Assembly: GCA_022113835.1 (NCBI GenBank)
Contig: JAILWY010000023.1
Coordinates: 9,424,001 to 9,488,000, forward strand
DNA: 64,000 nt
Source of the DNA: Atopsyche davidsoni
Taxonomy: Eukaryota > Arthropoda > Insecta > Trichoptera > Hydrobiosidae
Direction of reading: 5' to 3'
Position 1 is the stretch's first letter; the number at the start of each line of letters is the position of its first letter. Below, piece by piece: positions 24,661-38,000 of this stretch. Below the pieces are notes generated by a model. That model saw nothing but the letters and a program-made list of their open reading frames with translations, made no database searches and had not been told where the DNA came from. Position numbers and translations under genes: made by a program.

Positions 24661-26040
24661 AGTTAAAACGGTAACTAACTTGAAACCGACAGAAGTGCGA
24701 AAGCGACGCAAACATCCCCCATCTCTGTCATAATTTAAGAAGAAGGAAGCAGCGCTCTGAATCGAAATTGAAATCTCACCCTGCAGGTCCTGTCAACAAG
24801 TTTCTCTCATACTTCTAAACGTTTTTTATCGGGACTTATCGCGTAATTTGAATATTTAAGATTTTTTGGAACATCCGCTTCGCGATTTATATATTAGGGA
24901 TTCTTGAACATCCGGCTGGATTGATGAGTCTATTCATCATTAATCGGATTCGTCATTCGAGTACGAGCACTATACTTGCGCGGGAGTTCCGGGTTTGAGT
25001 TTAATATATCGAGACACGTACGTTAAAAATACGCGTTTTTTTATATTATTCCAGAATATCTGAAATCATTTTTGATTGTCGGTAATATTTAAAGTTTCAT
25101 TCAAATGTTCCTATCGTAACATGGGTATTTTTATGCAAATTTAAACGATTTCAACTTTCGAAAAACGTATATGTTGTAATATCACCTGTATGTAGAACGA
25201 TTGTATGACTGACTCACATTATAAAAAAATAGCCAAAAATCAATAAAGTATACGGCACTTATTACAAGAACGTAGTTTGTTAAATCAAAATAAACGTGTA
25301 TTTATGAATAAAAAGAAGCAACTTATTAACATTGATGTAGTTATAATATTTTGGTAATTATATAAACGTTTGTCAATATTTGAAGGCAATTTAGATAAAT
25401 CACTTGATATTATGATTTCATAGACATTGTCTTCACCTTAGCTTAAATAATTTATCTTTTAAATGCGTTAGTAATAATTTGTTTCGAAGGGCTTTAATTA
25501 AATATCGATACTCAAGTACATATACATATTTCAGAGATCTTTATAGATATACTTATTTATAAAAACTATTTTACTACATTCAGAGGTATTATGTAACAAA
25601 ATTATTTCAAAAATATTAATTCAGGACTGAAATGGAAAATATCCACTTATTGGTTGTAAAACTCAACAAAAGGTAAAAGAAACGCTTATAAAACTTTTCT
25701 AACTCAGTAATGGATTGCGTTTCTCTACAGAAAATTCCTTTCAGATACTTAGAGGAAAGTTTTTCACACTTTCTTTTAAGTACATTAATCCAAAGACAAA
25801 TAAGAATAATTTAATTAACAAATATACTTCCAATCAAATTATTGCGTTTTGCGAGGAATGTAGGACAACGCGGTTGCCCTCGCACGCGTATTGTGAAACA
25901 CAACTCCAGGCTTCTTCCAAAGACTAAGGAGAGTTATTACTTTTTCAAGTTTCGGGAAGTGTCACGGCCATTGTTGGTAATGGGAACGTGAAAATACTAC
26001 GGGAGTGTTTGCATGACGATAAAAACGACAAATAATTCTG
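24661..26040. other. AT-rich DNA with GC-moderate patches
   Basis: GC-moderate patches lie at about 24680-25020 and 25850-26000. The 70-codon frame at 25715-25927 shows no domain. No RNA gene or repeat is seen. Confidence 0.35.
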
Positions 26041-27820
26041 AGACGGCTTAACTTTTTAAACAAATTTTCAATTTCGGAAGCTAGATTTATAGGCAGAAGA
26101 GTGCAATCGGATAGCGTCAATTACAATTTATAAAAAAAGTAAAAAATACTATGCCGTGATATTTTATTGCGTTATTCAAAAATAAAAAAAACAGAATTTT
26201 GTATACAAAAAAATAAAAGTAACATATAAATTTAATGCTTTTTATAATAATAGAAAAACATAAAGGTATTAAACATGGGAATAATGAGTATACGATAATC
26301 AATTTCCATCACTATTTTATAAGATTTTTTTTAACGATTATGGCCAAGCGCCTACTTTTAACGGCAAAGTGAACATTTTAAGGTAACTAGAATTTTTGGA
26401 TAAGGATTTTCATTAAATTTGCTTCCAAGAACACAGTGAAGCATGTGCCAAAAAATATAATATAAATTCCTTCACAAAAGGGAGTTGTCAATTTGACGAC
26501 AAAATCTCGCATTTTTTCAATCTTGATTTATTTCATGAGTAATATAAAAAATAGAACATTTAAAAAACACATTTGATTATTATTTATAACTGGTTTGATA
26601 TTTTTTTTTTGGTTAAATATGAATAATATAAAACACTGTTAAATATATGTTTATCCTGATCTTCCTTGCACCTCTCATACCAAACTTTTTAATGAACAAA
26701 ACTTATAATTACTTCAAAAATATTCTCTCCAGGTATGAGTAGAAATTATTTCCAAAGAATTTATTTGATAGAGTAAAGATATACATATAATAGTTTCAAA
26801 ATGAATATTTTTTTGTTTATCATTCATTGTATATTAATTTTAATATTGTAATATATTTAATATGCTTTTAAATAATAACGATAAGTTTTATAAATATTAA
26901 ATTAAACGTACAAAAAATAAAATACTTTTAATTCAAATAAGATAACTGATTAGAGAAAGTTAATTCAGCTTATAAATGATTTTGTTTCTAATAAAAAAAA
27001 ACCACCGTGACTCGGTAAAAAGAATGAAAATAAATCTGGATCAAGCCTTTCCACTAATGAGTACGATTGTAGTTTCCTGGAGGGGCTAAAAAAAGCAGTT
27101 AGGCACTCAAGAGTAACGGACCTCTGAAAAACCAGAGCTTTGATGTATGAGAAAAAGAAAGTCTTAAGTGAAGAAAGGAAAAAAGCTGGGTGTGAAATCT
27201 GAAACCATTTTAATCTTATTTAAAAATATCCAAGTTGTTACTTCATAACTTTGACGTACTTAGTAACTAAACAAGGGTAACCGGTGCTCCGACACGTTAA
27301 ACCTTCGTCATTCTAGAAAACAGCGTAACAAGTTTTCTGTTTATTTAGGGTAAGAGAATCACACATGTGAGATGTAGTGTCTACCTGATTTATTTAGGCT
27401 GTGTGTTGTTTGTTTTGTTTTTATTAATTATAATAATTGCCTAAGTAAATATTTTGCGAAGTAATTAATGTGAAAACCCAATTATCAAATATAAATATAC
27501 TACGATTTTTTGTTTCTGCGATTATTGTTTGATGAAACATAAATATGCTTAAAATATAAACAGAGTTGTATAATATAAAGTTTTGTCGCCGTATTTTATA
27601 AAAAAAGTAATCCCATTATTAATTGAACATTAATAAAAAGTGACGAATTCTAGAGCGACGTAATATCAAACACAAATATACAACTACACAGCTTAATGTA
27701 CAGAGATTACATCTATCTTGCTAAATCCTGCATATAAATGTTCTTGGAAGCTGTTCCAACAAAAACAGGCTCGGAAACCTTCCCTTAAAACCAAGTTACT
27801 TATTACCGACAATAAAGGTA
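26041..27820. other. AT-rich noncoding DNA
   Basis: Very AT-rich with many homopolymer runs. A donor-like CAG|GTATGAG at 26733 has no acceptor upstream. No gene is visible. Confidence 0.45.
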
Positions 27821-28100
27821 GACGAGGGGGCAATTTTTCTCGGATTCTGTCACCGGTAATCTGCGCCCTTTCCCGTCCTACTCAGTATGGAGCCTTCGGA
27901 TTCCACTCGCACAACACATCCCATCTTGCGAACACAAATATTTACCCCGCCCGGGCGGAAGCGCCTGCCGTATCGCCCTTTGTTCTTGACTCCGCACTTC
28001 CGGCGGCTATAGCAAAAAACCTCACCCGGAGTACCTGTGGAGGATCCGAGCCCAGGGAAGCAAGAACTTTACCGAGCTTACAAACTTTCAGATTAGTTGT
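27821..28100. promoter_or_regulatory. GC-rich island with a CCGCCCGGGCGG palindrome
   Basis: The perfect 12-bp palindrome CCGCCCGGGCGG lies at 27947-27958. A pyrimidine-rich acceptor-like CCCGTCCTACTCAG ends at 27886, and a 129-codon plus-strand frame runs through. An alternative ATG at 27887 opens 42 codons in another phase. Neither product is recognised and no good donor closes them, so a regulatory island is favoured over an exon. Confidence 0.25.
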
Positions 28101-28936
28101 AAATTAAAACAGAGGTCTTGAGACTTATGGATTTTGATTTTGTGATTTCTGGAATTCGAAATTCGTTTTGGTAATTCAAATATGAAAAAATGTTTTATTT
28201 GATAGATGGGGTTTTTAAATATCTATATTTATTTATAAAAATTAATTTATTAGTTAAAAGTTAAATACTATGATAAATTAATTATATCCAACGAAAAGGA
28301 GACACATAACATTTGAGAAGGTGTGATGAATATTTAACAAAGTATAAAGGGAGTTACCTGCTCTAATAAAAATGCTGGCGGCGTTCCCTTTTATATACCC
28401 TTTTAATGGAACGCTTTCTTAAATTAAAAAGCCATCCCGTCCAGGAGCGATTTTATTTTCTTCGCTTAGTTAATTCGACTTCATCCACAGAAAGAAGTCT
28501 ATTGGGTAGTGGTAACTTGATTTGTAAAAGAAAGACCTCTTAGTTTTCAAATAGATTTTAATTATAATTCCAAACCTAGTATTGGCTATTTTTATTTATA
28601 ATTGAACATTTTAGGCAAAACTATAAAAAACACCCAAAATCAAGAGACGTTTTTGACTTGCTACAAGTTGGTGGCGCGATTTGTTGCTAGGTATATATTT
28701 TTTTGTTTTCGTTGTTTTTTTTTTTTAGTTTTAATATTTAGGTTAATATTTTCTGAGTACTTTTATTCATACCTTATATTTTTATAAGCTCCGATAAATA
28801 CACACTGCGTTCACGTGCCTGAACACTGAAAATACATTAAACAAAATTAACTTAACATTTAAAAATCCAAAAGTTTATTATGTCTTATAAAGAATGGATC
28901 ACTCGAAAATATAGAACTGAGAGCGCATTATGCAGA
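28101..28936. other. AT-rich noncoding DNA
   Basis: No gene or repeat is visible. A T run lies at about 28717-28727. Confidence 0.45.
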
Positions 28937-29040
28937 GAAAAATCTTAGATAAATTACACGAGACTTAGAAGCTGAGTGGTTGACAATAATAAGCAGTTGT
29001 CAAGGAGACAAAAATAAGCAATCGTTATTCTAAGATTTTC
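28937..29040. repeat. Small inverted-terminal-repeat unit (MITE-like)
   Basis: GAAAAATCTTAGATAA (28937-28952) and the reverse complement of 29025-29040 (GAAAATCTTAGAATAA) match with two single-base indels and bound a 104-bp unit. No target-site duplication is obvious and no second copy was found in the window, so the mobile-element reading is tentative. Confidence 0.25.
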
Positions 29041-30959
29041 ATTTGAGTAGTTTCATCTTCTCACCCTTTGTCTCAACATGAGTCGTATATTTGATTACAT
29101 TTCTAAAATAATATGTTTTAATCAAGTTGTAGATTACAATCACATTGTAATTTGGTAAGCAAAAATCATTATACGTCGATACCAGTTAATAAAAAGAATG
29201 TCAGTAAAAATTCTGAATTGAATTTTGGCACAGCTTTGAGAAATTTATTCTGGAAGTGTAACAAGAGATTACAGCTGTACAGATGCAACCTTGGCAGGAA
29301 TTGCCAAGTCAACAATGCTTATCTGATATAATGCCACATTACTGTCACAGGAAGGATCTCTGGATACTGTATTACCACCAGTGATAAAACATGGTGGTAA
29401 TTAAACTAGTTGCCGGTCGTCCAACTCTTGTCGATGCTATTTAAGTTGCAACCAAGGTATTATATGAAGTAATGATTAAAATAACAAATACAGTGTCTAC
29501 TACTAACTTCAACATCCAAATTACAAAACTAAAAGTCTACCAGAATATCACTACATTTTGTGACATACCCATGAAAATGCATCAATTGACGGTTAGTAAA
29601 GTTTAGAATGCTTTTCAAGTCAATGCCTTTCGTTTTATTCTAAACCTCGTGATAAGTCTCGGTTATTGCTCAAAGTGACACGATCCAGGTGTTTTTTTAT
29701 TCGTTTTTTGCCTTTAGGATCCGTGGCACAAGCTATTTCAAATTCTAGTCAGTTCCTCGCCTTAAAAACCACTCCCATGATAAAGCATGCTTGCTTTACC
29801 TCAAATATAATAGAAAAAAGGATAATAGAATCCAACCTGCCATTCATAGTGCAGAAATAAAAAAAAATTGAATACATTACGTGACCTTTTTTAGTTTTGT
29901 ATAAATAAAATTAGTTTCTTTTTAACTGTGTACTTTGTCAATAAAACATGACGTGGCATAGAATGTGAAAAGAATTCAAAGCGATTTCTACCATCAAGCA
30001 TCGTACCGTTTTGATGTTATTTACAAAGTATGTTTTTTAAATAAACGAGAAATTCTATGAAGCACTTAATTAAATTAATATTTGATTCAATTTTATCGCT
30101 AAATAATAAACGATATTTACATCGTTACAATAAAAAAAAGATTCCGTTAAATTGTATGAGGAAAATAAAGAATCCCTTCTAAGTTTAATTAAATTAATAT
30201 TCAGAACTCTTTTATCAACATCAAAAATACCTCTCGATAAATGCTGCTAACAATTACAATTTTTTTGTAAAATCTCACAGGGATTGCTTTAAAAGCAACC
30301 AACAATTTGATAAAAATGGGAGTTATTCTATTATAAAAAGAAAAAAATGGAAAGAAAAAATGAAAAGAAAAAACAAGTATCTGTGAAATTTAAGATATTC
30401 GACAAAAAATGTACCAGATGCATCATTAGGGACACTTTTTCATAGAAAGCGGTGTAAACAATCAGTCGGTGAGATATTGCTTTTCTTTTCTCCTTCCATA
30501 AAAGAGAACGTTTTGCATAATTAATTGCAGACTTAGTTTCCGAGATGTTTGCGCTCACGGGAGAAACACTCTCATTTATTTTTTGATTTTCGACATTTTA
30601 AAAATAATTTTATTGAAAATAACTGTTTAATTGTAACACAGTTTTAACATGGTGAAACTCATAATAAAAAAAACATTTTCTAACGAAAATCCTTGACTAA
30701 ACAAAACGCTGGAGTTAGAAACTTGTTACCTGAGATCTCTAAGCTCGTTTCACGAACAACACACTCCATAAACCTTTTGCAACTTTCTTGTGAGTGTATA
30801 ATTAGGTACAAGGCGCGTAAATAATAAATATTTATATACTTAAACCAAACTGTAATTGGCCCATATTTAAAAAAAAAGTTTAAAAATTATTTTTACATAA
30901 ATTTTTCTTTGTTCCCAGTACGCTAAAATAGCGAAGTATGTAGTCCCTAAATAAATGTA
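29041..30959. other. AT-rich DNA with one hairpin-rich patch
   Basis: The patch at about 29280-29465 holds a perfect 9-bp hairpin ATTACCACC/GGTGGTAAT (29371-29379, 29393-29401) and TTGGCA/TGCCAA near 29293-29309. TTAATTAAATTAATATT recurs as a direct repeat at about 30066 and 30186. No supported gene. Confidence 0.4.
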
Positions 30960-31565
30960 AGAAATTTGCATGTGTAATCTTACTTCCGCGTGTATAATCT
31001 ATACATGTAATTTATGCATTTTACGTCAGGTGGGTTGTATTGATTGCGTGCTAGGTCCATACCGGGTTGCAGTAATGTGTTTGCAGGCCGCGTTGAAAGC
31101 GCAAGTTGCTCGGGGCCCGGGGGGCGGGCTGCCGGGGTGATAGATGGGGATGCAGTGCATGCCTGCATGGCTGCATCCCCACCCCCACCCCCGGCACGCG
31201 TGCACTGTCCGCGCTTGTCACTCGCACGTCTCGCAGTCCCTCCGCACACATTGTCAGTCGGGTCATTGTTCGCCAAAATTTCCTAAGGCCATTGTCTCTG
31301 GTAATTAATAAGGGTCGGACAACTCCAGAAGCGTCATCCGGCCCGCGTGCGATCAGTTCAAATACGTTGTTTCCCGTGTAACGTGGATTCAATTCCGAGA
31401 ATATTGAAGTCTGATAAATTGTACCCGCGTTAATTGGCTATCTATAGCCATGGAAATTTATTTAACATCATTGAATGGCCGCCGAGCTTCGGCGATCAAT
31501 TAGATATACCTGGCATCTGTCTTTGTTAACGGTTATGGCTCTGTCGATTCGGACGGTTATAAATT
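30960..31565. promoter_or_regulatory. Largest CG-dense island in this third of the window
   Basis: Core 31085-31390 is strongly GC-rich. It contains the inverted repeat GGGGATGCAG / CTGCATCCCC at about 31145-31180 around a TGCATGCCTGCATG centre, and an SP1-like CCCCACCCCCACCCCC run. Four overlapping frames on both strands (80-113 codons) cross it and none is recognised; the two minus-strand frames share low-complexity Ala/Pro/Arg. It lies about 1.2 kb beyond the 3' side of the secreted-peptide exon at 32737. Promoter or enhancer is favoured. Confidence 0.35.
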
Positions 31566-32703
31566 CTACTTTTTGTTTAAAATTATTAGAAGCACGAGAG
31601 AGGAATATCCAGCGTTGTACTAAATTCTTCAAATTATAGCTGTATCTAAATCATTGTTTATTTAAGGTATTCAACAACCATTCACACGAATTATAACGTA
31701 ACCACCTGGAAACAAAAAAAAACGAAAAATTTATTTTAATTATAACGTAATTGCCGTCATAAAATCTCCAGACTTTTTATTCTAGGAAACCAAATATGAT
31801 TGTTCATTATTTAATAATTTTTAAACACAAAAATTAAAGCTGTAGGGCATTTGAAACTTTCTAATTAGGAAATGTATCTCTTTTATGAAAAAGTCCACGA
31901 TTATTTATCATTTTTGATAGCTCAAATTAATTTTTCTTTAAAAAATTTCATGACAGAACCTTATTAGCCGTAGAGTAATCAATTATAAAAAACAGTAAAT
32001 AATAGTTCATTAATCAAGCTGAGATTCTTTCACAAAAAATTAGGGAATCAATTTTTATTACTTTAGCTGTGAAAGCCAGTTCAGTATCACTCGGCCTAAT
32101 TTATTACCCGAGGGAGAATGCGGTTAATTATTTGGTAGGTGTGGAGACTGTTGATGGACTGTTTCATTATGTGTTGAATTCTCATAAACTGCTTCAAATA
32201 TACTGAATCATCCAGGTAATCTGATAAATAAGAATATTACCTTGAAGCTAATTCTTAAAGGTAATATTTTGATATAACGTACATCAAAATGTAGCTGTAT
32301 CATTTTAGAAGTAGGATTAACGTGTAATCTTTTTGTTAATGTTTTCAGCCAAAAGACTTGTCTCCCTATAAAACGTCAAGGAATTCTATTATCCATTATC
32401 CACGTAGGAGGGTTAATCCCCTCAACAAACAACGCTTTCAGAGGAAAGCAACAAAGGTATGGAAACATTCTCACGTTAATATGATATGCATGGCTAATGG
32501 CCAAATTACTTTTTCATGCTTATAATTTTCTAAATATTTATAATTTCTCAACAATATGACATTCACACGACCTAACCTATTTTGTATCTCTCAGGTTGAT
32601 GAATATTGTAAATGCTTACAAATTGGTTGTAATTAAAAATTTCACCAAAACTTTTTGACCTTAAATATAATCACCAAGTTCACCTGAAAAATAAACATGA
32701 ACA
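31566..32703. other. Noncoding, probably first intron or 3' flank of the minus-strand peptide gene
   Basis: AT-rich with no second exon that I can identify. A plausible minus-strand acceptor (TTTATTTTTCAG, AG at 32684-32685) would leave only a 53-nt intron after the donor at 32736 and add a 13-codon end; that is very short for an insect intron. Confidence 0.35.
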
Positions 32704-32736
32704 TTATTTTAATTTTAATAACAAATGTTTTGAAAC

Positions 32737-32916
32737 CTTATTTCCGTAGTGTCTTCTCTGGCTGAGCTTGGCGGCCAGCTCTCCTGGGTTGTCTCCCGCG
32801 CCGCCGGGGCTGAACCAGCCGAGGGCGGAACCGGTCACCAGCATAGACCCCAGCAGCATGAAGGTCAGTAAAGCTCCACAAACCATCTTGGTTTTCTGCG
32901 ACAATACCATCGCCAT
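32737..32916 (-). CDS. First coding exon of a putative secreted peptide precursor
   Basis: The ATG at 32916 sits in CCTAGCCATGG, a strong Kozak match; the in-frame codon further upstream at 32940 is GTG, so this start is preferred. The 60 codons end at ATAAG|GTTTCA, a usable donor in phase 0. If unspliced, the frame stops at 32704 after 70 residues. Residues 1-10 are polar/basic, 11-30 a hydrophobic signal-peptide core (VCGALLTFMLLGSMLVTGSA), with likely cleavage after GSA near residue 31. The remainder, LGWFSPGGAGDNPGELAAKL then SQRRHYGNK, contains a dibasic RR that could be a convertase site. G/C at third positions is 44 of 60, far above the surroundings, which argues strongly for real coding. 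It resembles a neuropeptide or small secreted factor; NPGE..RRHY weakly recalls NPY peptides, too short to assign. Confidence 0.6.
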
Positions 32917-33600
32917 GGCTAGGCCGGCCGAACACTTCACGCGACCTCCGAATCGGACTTCACCTCATGTTAAATCCGAAACCCTCCGTTTTCGCACTCG
33001 GAACGAACGTATCAAACTGCTTCATAACAATTCAGTTTAGTAAAACCATCGGTAGCTATACCCGCGGCTGACGCACCTTTAGAAATTCAACAAAGTCACT
33101 GTTAAGATTTCGAGAATGATCTTCGTCAGTTAATTGGATCAATTCACAGTATATACGAGAGTTGCGTAGCTGAATTGGTCTGCTTACAATGTCTCAACGC
33201 CTTCGACAAATGTTGATCGTTTGTATTATCGTTTCATTTTAGATCTATCTTAACCGATTTAAGTGAGTTACAGAAGAAGCTTCCACCGCAAGTCCGAGCT
33301 TCTGTCTTGTGAAATATTTGAACCGTCTCTGGTTGCACTCGTTAGGCTCACCGGAATACGTCAAAGTTTATCAATTATTCACCTCATATTAGATTCGGAG
33401 TAAATTGAAATATTGAGTTTCACTAATGACGTGATAGGGGATTCAATTATTCATCTTGTCACGGGGCCTCGGGTGATTCGTTACGTTTTCATTTTAATGT
33501 AAATAGCGTTCGAAACGTAAAACCGAAAAGAGCGGGCTTTGAGTAAACACGACAATAACAGCGGGCCTCTTTACAGAGCAAACCTTTATCCAACATTATA
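32917..33600 (-). promoter_or_regulatory. 5' leader and upstream region of the peptide exon
   Basis: GC-moderate sequence upstream of the minus-strand ATG, more complex than the desert beyond 33600. No TATA box is evident at a usual distance. Near 33155-33180 a TAGCTGAATTGG string resembles a tRNA A box but has no matching B box or fold. Confidence 0.25.
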
Positions 33601-36600
33601 TAACTTTTGGAGGATATTCTGTAAAGTTAGTTTTTTATAACTCCATTTTTTATATTTTTAATTAGCAGCAAAGTCCATGTTATATGTTTGTAACTGGGGC
33701 TTTAAATCAACTTGCCGGAGAGAATAATTTAAAAGTTTGGGATTGTGTATTTCTATCTTGCGGAATCGTAAAATTTAATCTATCAATCTTTTTGTGTAGA
33801 ATGTTAATTTTATAACTGGACATTTATTTTTAATGTGATCACTGAGTCTTTAGAATTGTTATCGTCAACTGGGTTATTTATAACTTCACATATTATCACA
33901 AGTCATCACAATTTTTTTGGATTTAACAGTTTTTAGAACTCGTGTCAATGCGTCCTGCAAAAGAAGTAATGACGTTTTTATCACTTGTTGTAATTATATA
34001 TTAAAAGGAATAAAAAAAATAATTATAAATTATATATGCGTTCAATGGAATCCAAGCAATCTGATGATAACGACTGACGGCTTTTGAATAGGTACAATGT
34101 TTTTTGTGAGGTTCTTTATTCCAACTTGGAATTTGTGTAAGAAAGAAGTATGGGGTTTATACAAAATTGAATAAAATAGACAATGATCGTTTGAATATTT
34201 CACCTTTTAAAGAAAGAATAGAAAGCCCACTTTGGGTATTTATTTTTGTACATCAGTACGTTTCCATTCAAATCTACCTTCTTAAAAACCAAATAATAAG
34301 AATTTTTATTCGACTCATCAATCACGTGCCAAGACAGAGCTGTCTTTTGTGATTGTATATACCTCTGAACCATAATATATTCTTTTTCGGCTGACATGAG
34401 AAATAAAATATATTTTTTTAAAAATTTGAAGCTTTTCAGTTAAAACATTATATCTAATTTGGTAACAAAAATAAATATTCGATTCATTAATCAATAAATA
34501 AATCGTATACTATAGAAATGATTTAAATGTACTTAAATACAATAATGAAAATACCCGTCATCACAAATGACAGCATATTATCTACGATTGTCTATTTAGA
34601 TGTGTGGTGAAATAGGTTTTTATTATATTTAAAATGCAAATGGACATCAAAAAAATCTTTATTGTATGATACAAATATTTTAGTATCTTTATTGTTAATT
34701 TGAATAGCTTTTATACCATGTAGAAACAAATGAATAAATATTTAAAGATTTGTGGATATTTAATACAAATAAGTAAGATCTGAAAAATGTTTCAATTTAA
34801 TAACCTAAATATTTTCTTTGTAAAGATTATATTTTTTGTTTGATTGTTTATCAGAAAAGCTACTGTGTTTACATTTAAAAATAAGCTTTTGGAATATTGT
34901 CATTAAAATAAAACTACTTGATCGTTTTAAGTGAAATTGACTGATACCGTACTAAAAATAAATTATTATATTTACCAAATAGAATATTAAAAAATAATAC
35001 GAACATAGTTTATAACTGTACCTGGTGATTTGAATATTTTTATAATAGTAAAAAAGGAAGTAAATGAAATTAAAAAAAATATGTTTATAAAGGTATTTTT
35101 TATATTATTGAAAGCCACAATTCTCAAAGCTAATTTATAAAAAAAAATTGTCATCACTCATTGGTCCTTTTCAATCTATGATGCGGAATATATATTATAT
35201 ACTGAAAAAGGGTAATTAAAATAGAATAGAAAAAAAGTCTTTCAGAAGTTTGTAAAAAGGTACGATTGAAAATAAGCTTACATTTTTACAATATTTCTAT
35301 TTGTAAACAGCATGCAATGTGGAATAGTTTATAAAATGTTAAATTTGAAATGATCGTTTTAGTGTTGGCGATTCCAACGATTTCCGTTTAAAATTCAGCA
35401 GCATTTGAAAATCAACAACGGACGCAACGAGCTTTCCCAAAGAGTCAATAAATTTTGCCTAAATATTATACAAGTTCAAAAGGCCGGTTTATTTTTCCAT
35501 TAACTACAAGGAGGCGGGTTGGTTTTGCATTAGACTACGTTTTTCATTGCTGGTAAAATGAAATGAGCTCGAAATAATCGCAAAAGTTATTTTCAGATAC
35601 CAACTAGAAATACCCACAGCCGTTTTATTAAAAAAGCCTATTAAGTTGAAATTATTGGTTTTGACAACAAAATAGTTATTTATTCTCTGAAGAATGTATG
35701 TAGATTAAAAAAAAAACATAAAAAACTATAGATTCATTTTTTAATGGCGTATGAAAATAATAAAAATACATTTCTAAAATACGATTTTGTATACAAAGAA
35801 CCTTTTGGAAATCCTTATTAAAATCAAACCAAAAACAAGTTTTACCATTTTCAAAATGCCGGCCACAAATCATCTCAAGTACATACAAACAAACAACGCA
35901 CCCTCCCAAGACCTCCCCCTCTAAAAAGCACGGCGTTCAATTTGTAAAATATCATTGTATTAACTACGTAAAAGCTCACCCGTAGACTTCTAATTTGGGA
36001 TAATAAAGGTTTTTCCTGTTCTGACAGTATTTGTACAACTTACCATGAACATGGGCGATTTGAATTTTATATAAGGGCAAGATTTATACGTTTTCGGATT
36101 CGGTAACGATAACGGTCGGCGTAGGATTTTTTTAACAAGCAAAAGGAAGGGGAAATATTAATGTTTGTTGATTGTAGGTTTACCGCGTGATGAATCACTT
36201 GATTGCTTTTTAGATCAACTTCCTCCGGGGCTGTGCTTCTAGTTGTTCAATTGAGAAATATCCACGCATTCTTTTGGACGTTAAGTGGAGAAATATATAT
36301 GAACCGATGTTATTTTTACATATGTTATTACGTGCGTTGATAATAACGTCATATTTACATCACATTTCTTAGATATTATGCAATACTACTTAAGCAGGAA
36401 TTCGCCCAAGAGTGTATATTTTTGACTATGTTATTTTATTTCATTATATTACTTCAAACTAGTCATAAACTAATGAAAACGTTTATATTTTTGGCTACTT
36501 CGTTAATATTTTACTTTTGATTTCTTTTCGCAAGGATATAAATTGCGGGGGAAGCACCGTTAAGTGAGGTTTCATTATAATATCCGAAGCTTAGCTTTTA

Positions 36601-38000
36601 CTTTCACAAAGCAGCGGAACTCTCAGTAAATGAGGCTGGAAAATTTTTTGGATAATTAATAATAAAAATAAAGTCGAATTTATTTTTAAACAGTTACAAT
36701 AAGAGATAAATCTAAATTTACATTTAATAAATTTTATTTAAAATTAATGAAAAAACACAATTTAAAAAAGGTTACAAATAATTATTTGAGTTACAAAAGA
36801 CGGACCAGAGAACTGTATCTAAAAAAAAATTAATAAACCAAATCACTGTAATAATAATTAGAAGACGTTCATTCTAGGGACTGGATATTAATATAAATAG
36901 ATAAAATAATCTATAATAAAGATATAATCCACATAAAAAACAAATAGCATATAAGCGTAAAATTAACCCGAAAACATGATATTTCTAAAGAGATATTAGA
37001 TTAATTACTCTGCGCTTACAATGAAATAAATGAATCCTATTTAACAGTAATAAACGTACAGTAAGCATTATTGGCAAAACCAAAGACTTTTTCATTACAA
37101 TTCTCCACTTCCGGTATATGCGAAGAGATCCATTTCTCTTTCAGTTACATTTAAATATCGAACTCGAAATCAAATCGGTTTAATTAAATTCGGATTGAAA
37201 AACTCAATTGAAATAAGAAAAAATAATTAATCATCCGCAGAGGCAGATTTTTTTAAATTTATCTTGTTTGGGCTAATCCTTTTAGCATCCTTTTTCGGTG
37301 TCCTAATTTTTATTTAAATACAAAAAAATATAAATGAAGGTAGTTTGTAAATATCGAATTGAATACACGTAACGTAAAATTGATTTATATTTTAGAAAAT
37401 TTAAAATGTTACCTCTGTAAAGTATCATGTTGTTTTTCTACTTTTCATGAGAGTATTTTTTATTACAATTAGCGATCGACACGAAAAATATTTCATCGCG
37501 CATAGTAATGATAATAATTTTTATTTATTTATTTAAGTTAATACAAACAAAGTTTTGCAACCCAAGGAGAGAAGACCGCTTATTTTGGAAGCAAAATAAA
37601 TGTCATTTTGTTTTTATAAAACAAGTATATTAAATACAAATAAAATAAAAGTAATTTTATTGTAAAAATACAAATAAAATTTTAATCGAATCCTAAGAAA
37701 TAAAGTATTCCTAAAATACTTCTTCGCTTTTTACTATTTCTACTTAATAGAGCAAAAATATTTGGATTGTGATTTGAATTTGTTGGGATTCTCTTTTTTA
37801 ATTTATTGCTATACATTAATACTTTCCTAACTTTAAAGTAGGGAAAATATGAAATGTTTACTCTACCTTTTACTTTCATGCCGAACAAAAATAATACATT
37901 AAAACAGTAAATGGAGTACATTAGTACCTACAAAAGTTATAATATGCTAAGCTTTATCTCTATTAATCCGATTCAGCGCAAAACTATGAAAATCAATTTC
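33601..38000. other. AT-rich noncoding DNA
   Basis: Long AT-rich desert. Small GC-moderate patches appear at about 35400-35560 and 36000-36250. Frames at 34167-34397, 35676-35909 and 37682-37921 have AT-driven composition and no recognisable domain. No RNA gene or clear repeat is visible. Confidence 0.45.

Noticed and set aside
32737..32916. Assignment of the peptide to the NPY/NPF family
   Set aside because: Only NPGE and RRHY-like fragments match; the C-terminal RxRF/RxRY-amide signature is absent from the visible exon.
33155..33230. tRNA-like A box TAGCTGAATTGG
   Set aside because: No B box and no cloverleaf follow.
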